A stretch of DNA of 64,000 nucleotides from Modestobacter versicolor (GTDB lineage Bacteria; Actinomycetota; Actinomycetes; Mycobacteriales; Geodermatophilaceae): the NCBI RefSeq assembly GCF_014195485.1, contig NZ_JACIBU010000001.1:806001-870000 (forward strand), read 5' to 3'. The notes beneath the pieces are model-generated. The model saw only the letters and a program-made list of their open reading frames with translations, made no database searches and was not told the origin of the DNA. Position 1 is the first letter of the stretch. Every line of letters begins with the position of its first letter. Shown piece after piece: positions 1-8,086 of this stretch. The position numbers were made by a program, and so were the translations under genes.

Positions 1-435
1 GTCCAGCGCGCCGAAGACGGTCTCCACGGTGGCGGTGCCGCGCTCGACGAACACGCACTCGTCGCCGGTGGCGTTGCGGTAGTACGGGCTGGGCAGGCTG
101 CTCACCGCGTAGGAGATCCGCACGTCGGCGTTGCCCAGCACCAGCCGGCGGCCGGTCACCGGGTCCGTCGCCTCGTGCTCGTCGCCGGGGAACAGCTCGG
201 GCAGCCGCAGGTGCCGGGGGAGCAGCGGGGTGTTGGGCGTCAGCGCCTGGTCGGGCAGCTCCCACGGCCGGGCGTCGACCAGCGAGGACGGGATGCCGCG
301 GTGGTAGAGCAGCGCGGAGTCGGCGGTGAAGCCCTCCTCGCCCATCAGCTCCTCGGCGTACAGCCCGCCGTCCGGACGCCGGTGCTGGGTGTGCCGCTTG
401 GGCGGGACGTCCCCCACCCGCCGGTAGTACGCCAT
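1..435 (-). CDS. hmgA: homogentisate 1,2-dioxygenase, 5' part
   Basis: Opens the ring of homogentisate in tyrosine/phenylalanine breakdown, giving maleylacetoacetate; a cytosolic non-haem iron enzyme. Only the first 145 codons lie in the window; the rest, including the iron ligands, runs off the left edge. Seen: the opening MAYYRRVGDVPPKRHTQHR, then LYAEELMGEEGF and LLYHRGIP, which match the conserved N-terminus of actinobacterial homogentisate dioxygenases. The ATG at 435 is preceded by GGGTGGAG. The gene follows hpd on the same strand after 28 nt, so the two consecutive steps of the pathway are probably made from one transcript. Confidence 0.9.
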   Translation of the reverse strand, partial: MAYYRRVGDVPPKRHTQHRRPDGGLYAEELMGEEGFTADSALLYHRGIPSSLVDARPWELPDQALTPNTPLLPRHLRLPELFPGDEHEATDPVTGRRLVLGNADVRISYAVSSLPSPYYRNATGDECVFVERGTATVETVFGALD

Positions 436-463
436 GGTCTCCACCCTTCGGGCCGTTGCTCGT

Positions 464-1735
<1,272 letters not shown>

Positions 1736-1790
1736 TCAGCCGGGTGGCGGCTGGGCACCCGGTACATCCCGCCTGCCCGGACGGCGCCGC

Positions 1791-1826
1791 TACTGTGCGC
1801 ATCGACCAGTTGTGACCGCGATCACC
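1791..1826 (+). promoter_or_regulatory. -10 element and CRP-like palindrome before the AsnC/Lrp gene
   Basis: TACTGT (1791-1796) is a good -10 for the downstream regulator gene. At 1811-1826 lies TGTGA-N6-TCACC, matching the CRP/FNR consensus TGTGA-N6-TCACA at 9 of 10 bases. Lying just downstream of the presumed start point, a bound CRP-type protein would more likely repress than activate this gene. Confidence 0.4.
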
Positions 1827-1840
1827 CGAGGAGCCCCGCG

Positions 1841-2371
1841 ATGGCCCGGCTGGACACCCTGGACCTGGCGCTGCTCCGGGCGCTGACCGAGCACCCCAAG
1901 GCCGGCGCGCTGGAGCTGTCCCGGCGGCTCGGGGTGGCCCGCGGCACGGTGCAGGCGCGGCTGCAGCGGCTGGAGGAGTCCGGCGTCGTCACCGGCTACG
2001 GCCCGGACGTCGACCTCCCGGCGGCCGGCTTCGGCGTCCAGGCGTTCGTCACCCTGGAGATCGCCCAGGGCGCGCTGGACGACGTCACCGCCGACCTGAC
2101 CGCGATGCCCGGCGTGCTCGAGGCCCACGCGACGACCGGCTCCGGCGACGTGCTGTGCCGGGTGGCCGCGCGCTCGCACGGCGAGCTGCAGCAGACCCTG
2201 CTCCAGCTGGGCCGCTCGGGTTCCGTCGTGCGGTCGACCAGCGTGGTCGCGCTGTCGGAGCTGGTGCCGCGCCGGGTGCTGCCGCTGCTGGCCGCCGTCG
2301 AGGACGCACCGCCGGCCCGGGCGCCCGGGCACCGCGCCGTCGGCACCCCGGGACCGCGGCCGCCCGGCTGA
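1841..2371 (+). CDS. AsnC/Lrp family transcriptional regulator
   Basis: A 176-aa DNA-binding regulator. Residues about 5-50 form the winged helix ([17 protein letters not shown], then [15 protein letters not shown]), and residues about 70-145 form the RAM ligand-binding/oligomerisation domain ([27 protein letters not shown]). A Pro/Ala-rich tail of some 25 residues follows, longer than usual. ATG at 1841 has GAGGAG 7 nt upstream. It is divergent from hpd-hmgA, the classic layout for a local regulator of aromatic amino-acid breakdown; the ligand (tyrosine or a pathway intermediate) is inferred. A small hairpin at 2375-2388 (GCCCCG/CGGGGC) follows the stop. Confidence 0.85.
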   Translation: MARLDTLDLALLRALTEHPKAGALELSRRLGVARGTVQARLQRLEESGVVTGYGPDVDLPAAGFGVQAFVTLEIAQGALDDVTADLTAMPGVLEAHATTGSGDVLCRVAARSHGELQQTLLQLGRSGSVVRSTSVVALSELVPRRVLPLLAAVEDAPPARAPGHRAVGTPGPRPPG

Positions 2372-2481
2372 ACCGCCCCGGACGGGGCACTGGCGGCCCG
2401 CCGGGCCGGGGAAGCTGGGAGGATGGTGTCCATCGGTGCCGCCACGGGGCCGAGGACGTCGAGATGTGCAGGAGTCGCAGG

Positions 2482-3588
2482 ATGCCGCAGGGCACGGTCA
2501 AGTGGTTCAACGCCGAGAAGGGATTCGGGTTCATCGAGCCCGACGACGGCGGGCAGGACGTGTTCGCGCACTTCTCGGCGATCGCCGACGACGGGGGCTA
2601 CCGCAGCCTCGACGAGGGCCAGCGGGTCGAGTACACGGCGAGCCCGGGCGACCGCGGCATGCAGGCCGACTCCATCCAGCCCCTCGGCGGCGGCGGGCGC
2701 CCGCCGGCCCGCGAGCAGCGCGGCCACCGCGACGACCCCCGCCAGGTGCGCGCCCCCCGCGCTCCCCAGCGCGGCGGCGGTGGCAGCGAGGGCACGGTGC
2801 GCTGGTTCAACGCCGAGAAGGGATTCGGATTCATCGAGCCCGACGAGGGCGGCGACGACGTGTTCGTGCACTTCTCCGCGATCGTCGACGACGGCGGGTA
2901 CCGCAGCCTGGAGGAGGGCCAGCGGGTCGAGTACACCGCCAGCCCCGGCCAGCGCGGCCTGCAGGCCGACTCCGTGCAGCCCCTCGGTGGCGGCCGCGCG
3001 CCGGCCCGCGACGACCGCCGGCAGAGCGGCCCCCGCGACAGCGGCCACGACCGCGCCCCGCAGCGCGGCGGCGGTGGCAGCGAGGGCACGGTGCGCTGGT
3101 TCAACGCCGAGAAGGGCTTCGGGTTCATCGAGCCCGACGGCGGCGGCGAGGACGTGTTCGTGCACTTCTCCGCGATCGCCGACGACGGCGGCTACCGCAG
3201 CCTGGAGGAGGGCCAGCGGGTCGAGTTCTCCGCCAGCCCCGGCCAGCGCGGCCTGCAGGCCGACCACGTCCAGCCCCTCGGTGGCGGCGGCCGCCCGCCG
3301 GCCCGCGAGCCCCGCCGCGACGACCGCCGGCCGAGCGCGCCCCGCGACCGGGCACCGCGCGCCCCCCGGGGCGGCGGCGCCAGCGGGCAGGGCACCGTGC
3401 GCTTCTTCAACGCCGAGAAGGGCTTCGGCTTCATCGAGCCCGACGACGGCGGCGACGACGTGTTCGTGCACTTCTCCGCGATCGCCGACCGGGGCGGCTA
3501 CCGCAGCCTGGACGAGGGCCAGCGGGTCGAGTACTCCGCCAGCCAGGGCGACCGGGGCATGCAGGCCGACTCGGTGGACCCGCTCTGA
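2482..3588 (+). CDS. protein with four tandem cold-shock domains
   Basis: A 368-aa protein made of four complete cold-shock domains starting near residues 4, 104, 202 and 304, each opening GTV(K/R)WFN or GTVRFFN, continuing [11 protein letters not shown] (RNP1-like) and DVFVHFSAI (RNP2-like), and ending near QADS. They are joined by linkers of about 33 residues rich in Gly, Arg, Pro and Ala (runs such as RGGGGSE). Ordinary bacterial Csp proteins are one domain of about 67 residues. Single-stranded RNA/DNA binding follows from the family; cooperative binding by four modules is inference. ATG at 2482 is preceded by CAGGAG. Upstream in-frame codons lack cold-shock sequence and a ribosome site. 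Confidence 0.9.
   Translation: MPQGTVKWFNAEKGFGFIEPDDGGQDVFAHFSAIADDGGYRSLDEGQRVEYTASPGDRGMQADSIQPLGGGGRPPAREQRGHRDDPRQVRAPRAPQRGGGGSEGTVRWFNAEKGFGFIEPDEGGDDVFVHFSAIVDDGGYRSLEEGQRVEYTASPGQRGLQADSVQPLGGGRAPARDDRRQSGPRDSGHDRAPQRGGGGSEGTVRWFNAEKGFGFIEPDGGGEDVFVHFSAIADDGGYRSLEEGQRVEFSASPGQRGLQADHVQPLGGGGRPPAREPRRDDRRPSAPRDRAPRAPRGGGASGQGTVRFFNAEKGFGFIEPDDGGDDVFVHFSAIADRGGYRSLDEGQRVEYSASQGDRGMQADSVDPL
2491..3588 (+). repeat. four in-gene repeats of about 300 bp
   Basis: The four cold-shock units start at 2491, 2791, 3085 and 3391, spaced 300, 294 and 306 bp. Units two and three are almost identical over long stretches in DNA, including the linker codons that encode [14 protein letters not shown]. 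This indicates duplication inside the gene and a risk of recombination or misassembly here. Confidence 0.85.
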
Positions 3589-3595
3589 GCTGACC

Positions 3596-4321
3596 GTGGC
3601 CGTCGCCGTCGGGACGTCGGGCTGGAGCTACGCGCACTGGGACGGCGTGCTCTACCCGCCCGGCACCCCGCCGGCCGACCGGCTGGGGCACTACGTGCGG
3701 CGCTTCGGCACCGTCGAGCTCAACGCGAGCTTCTACCGCTGGCCGCGGACGGCGACGTTCGCGAGCTGGCGGCGCCGGCTGCCCCCGGGGTTCCAGCTGT
3801 CGGTCAAGGCCCCGCGCGGGCTGACCCACGCCAAGCGGCTGTACGCGCCGGAGGCGTGGGTCGACCGGCTGGTGGCCTGCTGGCACGAGCTGGGCGACAA
3901 GCGGGCGGTGCTGCTGGTGCAGCTGCACCCGGCGCACGAGCGGGACGACGCCCGGCTCGACTTCCTCCTCGGCCGGCTGCCCGGCTGGATGCGGGTGGCC
4001 GTGGAGTTCCGGCACCCCAGCTGGCACGACGAGGCGGTGTACCGGCTGCTCGAGCGGCACGGTGCGGCCTACGTCGTGATGAGCGGCGCCGGGCTGCCCT
4101 GCGTGCTGCGGGCGACGGCGCCGTTCGTCTACGTGCGGATGCACGGCCCCGACCCGCAGCACCTCTACGCCGGGTCGTACCCGACGGCGGACCTGCGGTG
4201 GTGGGCCGACCGGGTGCGTGAGTGGTCCGCCGGCGGCCGGGACGTGTTCGTCTACTTCAACAACGACGGGTACGGCCACGCGGTGCGCAACGCGGAGGAG
4301 CTGCGCGGCCTGCTCGGCTGA
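3596..4321 (+). CDS. DUF72 (YecE-like) protein
   Basis: A 241-aa protein of the DUF72/YecE family, a TIM-barrel-like fold of unknown reaction. Family marks: the opening VGTSGWSYAHWDGVLYP, ELNASFYRWP, FQLSVKAPRGLTH, VAVEFRHPSWH, VYVRMHGPD and the closing VFVYFNNDGYGHAVRNA. Length is normal. It begins at GTG 3596, 7 nt after the stop of the cold-shock gene, with only a weak ribosome site, so it may be translated by re-initiation from that gene. The convergent neighbour ends 28 nt beyond the stop. Confidence 0.85.
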   Translation: MAVAVGTSGWSYAHWDGVLYPPGTPPADRLGHYVRRFGTVELNASFYRWPRTATFASWRRRLPPGFQLSVKAPRGLTHAKRLYAPEAWVDRLVACWHELGDKRAVLLVQLHPAHERDDARLDFLLGRLPGWMRVAVEFRHPSWHDEAVYRLLERHGAAYVVMSGAGLPCVLRATAPFVYVRMHGPDPQHLYAGSYPTADLRWWADRVREWSAGGRDVFVYFNNDGYGHAVRNAEELRGLLG

Positions 4322-4349
4322 CCGCCCGGGGACCTGCGGGGCTGACCGC

Positions 4350-6236
4350 TCAGCGGGCCGGGCCGGAGCCGAAGTCGCCGAAGGGCTCGGTCGGCGACGG
4401 CGCGACCGGCGTCTCCCGGAGCTCCCGGCCGCCGGCGCCCAGGGTGCGCACCGAACGGGCGCCCCCGGGCAGGGTGAGCACGGCGCTGCCGTCGACGAGC
4501 GCGAGCGTCTCCAGCACCCGGCCGCGGCCGTCGAGCACCTCGCCGGTGACCGCGTCCGGTGGTGCGGTGACCACCAGCCAGCGGCCGTCGTCGGTCTGGC
4601 CGAGGCCGGGCAGCGCCACGTCGCAGACCCGCGCCACGGTCAGCGTGCCGACCTCCGTCGTACCGGGTGGGGTCTGGGTGCCGCAGGAGACGCCGCTGCT
4701 GCCGACCCCGGCCCAGGTGGTCACCACCAGCGCACCACCCGGGCTGCGGGCCACGACCACGGCGACCGTGCCGGTGCCGCGGGTGAGCGGCAGCCCGGCC
4801 GACCAGAGCAGCTCCGGCTGCAGCGCCGCGGGCTCCACCCCGAGCGGCACCGCGACGTCGGTGAGCGCCGACTCGACCACCCGCGGGTCGGGTCGGCCCG
4901 GTCCCGGCCGCACCGAGGACAGCGCGGGCAGCGGCGCCGCGGCGGCCGCGTCCTGGTCCGGCCAGTCGACGGCGGAGCGGTAGACCTCGCGGCCCTCGCG
5001 GGTGACCCGGACCGACAGGGCCGGCCCCAGCGCGGTCGTCCGGGCGGGCACGACCGCCAGGCCGTCCGCGGTGCCGACCGGCGCGTAGGTGCGCCCGACC
5101 GTGCCGCGCGGACCGGTCATCAGCCGGTCGGAGACCGCGATCACGTCGCCGGGGGCGGCGACCGCGACGAGGGTCGCGTCGCCCGGCCCGCCGAGCAGCA
5201 GGGCGAGCGGGCGGCCCCGGCCGAGCTGCCGGGGCAGGTGCGGCACCAGGTCTCCGGGGGCGGCGCCGACCGGGCCGGTCAGCCACACGCCGCGGAAGTC
5301 CTCCAGCACGGTGCCCACCACCAGCGCGACCCGCCCGTCGGGGGTGTCCGTCGCGAGCACCACCTCGCGGTCGGCGGGCGGCGGCGCCTCCTGGGCCCCC
5401 CAGTCGGCGCCGCGCAGCTCGTCGAGGAGCGCGGCGTCGCCCGCCAGCGAGCCGCGGGTCGGGCCGGTGAGCACCGGGACCGCCGGGGTGACCACGGGCG
5501 CGGAACTCGTTGCGGCGACCGACGGGGGAGCGGCGGCCGTCGGCTCGGCCGGCAGGTCGGGCGCCCAGCGGGCCAGCGGGACGGCGATGCCCACCACGCA
5601 CGCCGCGGCGACGGCCCCGGCAGCCAGCCGCCGGCGGGCACCGGAGCGGCGGGCCGCCAGGTCGCCGACCGCCTCGGCGGGGTCGAGCCGCCACCGGGCG
5701 GGTGCCCCGGCGAGCCGGGCGAGCTGCCCGGCCAGCCGCTGCTCGGCGGGGAGCTCGGCAGCGGCGCGCTCGTAGGCGCTGGGTGCGAGCGCCGGGCGCA
5801 GCTGCTGCAGCCCGCGGGCCGCCTCGGCGGCGACCACCGCGACCGGGACGTGCAGCAGCTCGGCGATGCGGGGCTCGGGGAGCCGCTCGTGCCAGCGCAG
5901 CACGACCACGGTGCGGGTGCGCGGGGCCAGCTCGCGCAGCGCTGCCGCCAGGTCGGGGACGTCGGTCGGCGGGGCGGCGAGCGGGTCGGGCAGCGCCTCG
6001 ATGACCTGCTCGGTGCGGGTCAGCCGGGCCCACCGCCCGGTCGCGCCGGCGACCAGGCCCTGCAGGACGGCGGTCTCCGGGTCGCGCGGCCAGCTCCGCC
6101 GGGCCTTCCCGAGCGCCCGCTGGGCCAGCTCCTCGGCGGGGCCCCGGTCGCCGGTGAGCAGGAGTGCGGTGCCCAGCAGCGCAGGCCGCCGGTCGACGAC
6201 GAACGCGGCGAACCCGGCGCCGACCGCGTCGTCCAC
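4350..6236 (-). CDS. sigma-70-like N-terminus joined to a membrane segment and large exterior domain
   Basis: A 628-aa protein. Residues about 15-55 resemble ECF sigma region 2 of the actinobacterial SigE-like kind (LLGTALLLTGDRGPAEELAQ), and residues about 95-150 resemble region 4 (ALRELAPRTRTVVVLRW, then IAELLHVPVAVV). A hydrophobic helix at 203-222 (LAAGAVAAACVVGIAVPLA) follows, then about 400 residues likely outside the membrane, with repeated strand-like stretches and a lone Cys pair (VSCGTQ, VCDVALP). Start GTG 6236 has GGGGAG upstream; an earlier GTG would overlap the divergent gene. It could be a membrane-held sigma factor or a sigma-derived sensor no longer active. The region 2 helix for -10 recognition looks poor. 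Confidence 0.7.
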   Translation of the reverse strand: MDDAVGAGFAAFVVDRRPALLGTALLLTGDRGPAEELAQRALGKARRSWPRDPETAVLQGLVAGATGRWARLTRTEQVIEALPDPLAAPPTDVPDLAAALRELAPRTRTVVVLRWHERLPEPRIAELLHVPVAVVAAEAARGLQQLRPALAPSAYERAAAELPAEQRLAGQLARLAGAPARWRLDPAEAVGDLAARRSGARRRLAAGAVAAACVVGIAVPLARWAPDLPAEPTAAAPPSVAATSSAPVVTPAVPVLTGPTRGSLAGDAALLDELRGADWGAQEAPPPADREVVLATDTPDGRVALVVGTVLEDFRGVWLTGPVGAAPGDLVPHLPRQLGRGRPLALLLGGPGDATLVAVAAPGDVIAVSDRLMTGPRGTVGRTYAPVGTADGLAVVPARTTALGPALSVRVTREGREVYRSAVDWPDQDAAAAAPLPALSSVRPGPGRPDPRVVESALTDVAVPLGVEPAALQPELLWSAGLPLTRGTGTVAVVVARSPGGALVVTTWAGVGSSGVSCGTQTPPGTTEVGTLTVARVCDVALPGLGQTDDGRWLVVTAPPDAVTGEVLDGRGRVLETLALVDGSAVLTLPGGARSVRTLGAGGRELRETPVAPSPTEPFGDFGSGPAR

Positions 6237-6354
6237 CAGCTCTCCCCTCGATCGCCCTGCCGGGTGTTCGTACCCAGCCGGCGCCCGGTTCACCGGCCCC
6301 TTGACCCTCGAGCCGTGTAACGGTGTAATCGGCCTGCCGAGCATGGGAGCCGAC

Positions 6355-7116
6355 ATGATCGTCGAGTACGTCCGGTACCGGGTCGACGAGGAGCGCTGGG
6401 CGCAGTTCCTGGCCGACTACGCACGGGCGGCCCGCGTGCTGGCCCGGGCCCCGCAGTGCGTCGACCACGAGCTCAGCCGGTGCGTCGACGAGCCGGCCTG
6501 CGCCGTCCTGCGGATCACCTGGACCTCCGCCGAGGACCACCTGCAGGGCTTCCGCGGCGGCGAGCTGTTCCCGGAGTTCCTCGCCGCGGTGCGCCCCTAC
6601 GTCGGCGACATCGAGGAGATGCGGCACTACGAGCGCACCCCGGTGCGGGGCGCGGGGGGCTCGGTGCCCTCGCTGTACGACTGGGCCGGGGGTGCGCCGG
6701 TGCTCGAGCGGCTGACCCGGGTCTTCTACACGCACGTGCTCGCCGACGACCTGATCGGCCCGCTGTTCGCGCACATGGACGACGAGCACCCGCAGCACGT
6801 GGCGATGTGGCTCGGCGAGGTCTTCGGCGGCCCGGACCGCTACACCCGGGAGCGCGGTGGCTACCCGGCGATGCTCGGCCACCACCTGGGCAAGGCGATC
6901 ACCGAGCCGCAGCGCCGGCGGTGGGTCTCGCTGCTGCTGGACTCGCTGGACGAGGCCGGGCTGCCCGACGACCCGGAGTTCCGGGCGGCCTTCGTCGGCT
7001 ACGTCGAGTGGGGCACCCGGCTGGCGCTGACCAACTCCCAGCCCGGCGCCGCGGTGGTGCGCGACGCCCCGGTGCCGCGCTGGGGCTGGGGGGTCGCGCC
7101 GCCCTGGCTGGGCTGA
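6355..7116 (+). CDS. ABM-domain / group II truncated haemoglobin fusion
   Basis: A 253-aa two-domain protein. Residues 1-95 form an antibiotic-biosynthesis-monooxygenase (ABM) type alpha/beta barrel (MIVEYVRYRV, DHELSRCVDEP, YVGDIEEMRHYER). Residues about 105-230 form a group II truncated haemoglobin with Tyr125 at B10, a proximal-type His177 (MLGHHLGKAI) and the group-typical Trp190 at G8. The globin part probably binds haem and handles O2, NO or peroxide. The ABM part may bind haem or a quinol; that is inference. GGGAG precedes ATG 6355; an in-frame ATG at 6343 is an alternative. It is divergent from the sigma-like gene. Confidence 0.85.
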   Translation: MIVEYVRYRVDEERWAQFLADYARAARVLARAPQCVDHELSRCVDEPACAVLRITWTSAEDHLQGFRGGELFPEFLAAVRPYVGDIEEMRHYERTPVRGAGGSVPSLYDWAGGAPVLERLTRVFYTHVLADDLIGPLFAHMDDEHPQHVAMWLGEVFGGPDRYTRERGGYPAMLGHHLGKAITEPQRRRWVSLLLDSLDEAGLPDDPEFRAAFVGYVEWGTRLALTNSQPGAAVVRDAPVPRWGWGVAPPWLG

Positions 7117-7120
7117 GCGC

Positions 7121-8086
7121 TCAGCCGGCGTAGGCGGTGGCCAGCCGGGCGAAGCCCTCGTCCAGCGGCACCCGGGGCGACCAGCCCAGCGCCGCCCGGG
7201 TGCGCCGCTGGTCGAACCAGTGCGCCGTGGCCAGCTGCTCGGCGAGGAACCGGGTGAGCGGCGGGGTGTCCCGGCGCGAGGTCGCCGCCCACACGCCCTC
7301 GACCGCGGCGCCGGCGACCCAGGCCAGCGGGAAGGGCACCCGGCGGCGGGGTGCGGGGACGCCGGCCGCCCGGCACAGCCGGGCGATCACCTCGGCCACC
7401 GGGCGCGGCTCGCCGTTGGAGACGACCAGCGCCTCGCCGTGCACCGGACCGCACGCGTCGACCGCGGCGACCAGCGCGTCGGCGGCGTTGTCGACGTAGG
7501 TGGTGTCGATCAGCGCGGTGCCGGACCCGATCAGCGGCAGCCGCCCGGAGCGGGCCCGCTCGACGATCCGCCCGACCAGCTGGGTGTCACCCGGGCCCCA
7601 GACCAGGTGCGGCCGGACGACCAGGACGGCGAGGGAGGGCGAGTCCGCGGCCAGCGCGTCGAGCTCGGCGGTGGCCTTGGACCGCGAGTAGTGCCCGCGC
7701 GCCCGCTCCGGGTCGGCCGGGCCCGCGCCGACGCCGACCAGCGCCGAGCCGCCGTGCGCCACCGAGGGGGAGGAGACGTGCACCAGCCGGCCCACCCCGG
7801 CCCGCCGGCACGCCGCGACGACGGTGCGGGTGCCCGCGACGTTGGCCCGCACGTACTCCGCCCAGCGGCCGGTCACGTCGACCTTGGCGGCCAGGTGCAG
7901 CACGGCGTCCTGGCCCTCGACCGCCCGGGCGACGGTGCCGCCGTCGGCGACGTCGCCGAGCACCTCGCGGAACGGCAGCCCCGCGCTGCGGCGCTGCAGC
8001 ACGGTCACCTCGTCGCCCCGCTGGGCCAGCGCGGTCGCCGTGGCCCGGCCCAGCATCCCGCTGGCGCCGGTGACGAGCACCCTCAT
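7121..8086 (-). CDS. oleD: OleD: NADPH-dependent 2-alkyl-3-ketoalkanoate reductase
   Basis: A short-chain/extended SDR of 321 aa with the Rossmann motif VLVTGASGMLGRA at the N-terminus and the active-site pair in YSRSKATAEL. In olefin synthesis OleD reduces the beta-keto acid from OleA to a beta-hydroxy acid. Alone the sequence says 3-beta-HSD/epimerase family; the assignment rests on its place as third gene after oleA and oleBC. Its ATG at 8086 overlaps the oleBC stop by 4 bp (ATGA), so translation is coupled. The stop is 4 nt from the convergent globin gene's end. Confidence 0.85.
   Translation of the reverse strand: MRVLVTGASGMLGRATATALAQRGDEVTVLQRRSAGLPFREVLGDVADGGTVARAVEGQDAVLHLAAKVDVTGRWAEYVRANVAGTRTVVAACRRAGVGRLVHVSSPSVAHGGSALVGVGAGPADPERARGHYSRSKATAELDALAADSPSLAVLVVRPHLVWGPGDTQLVGRIVERARSGRLPLIGSGTALIDTTYVDNAADALVAAVDACGPVHGEALVVSNGEPRPVAEVIARLCRAAGVPAPRRRVPFPLAWVAGAAVEGVWAATSRRDTPPLTRFLAEQLATAHWFDQRRTRAALGWSPRVPLDEGFARLATAYAG

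Noticed and set aside
4252-6885. An 877-codon open frame on the minus strand across the sigma-like and globin genes
   Set aside because: Arg/Gly/Pro-rich shadow with no domain; it crosses the divergent promoter and runs antisense to a clear ABM-globin gene.
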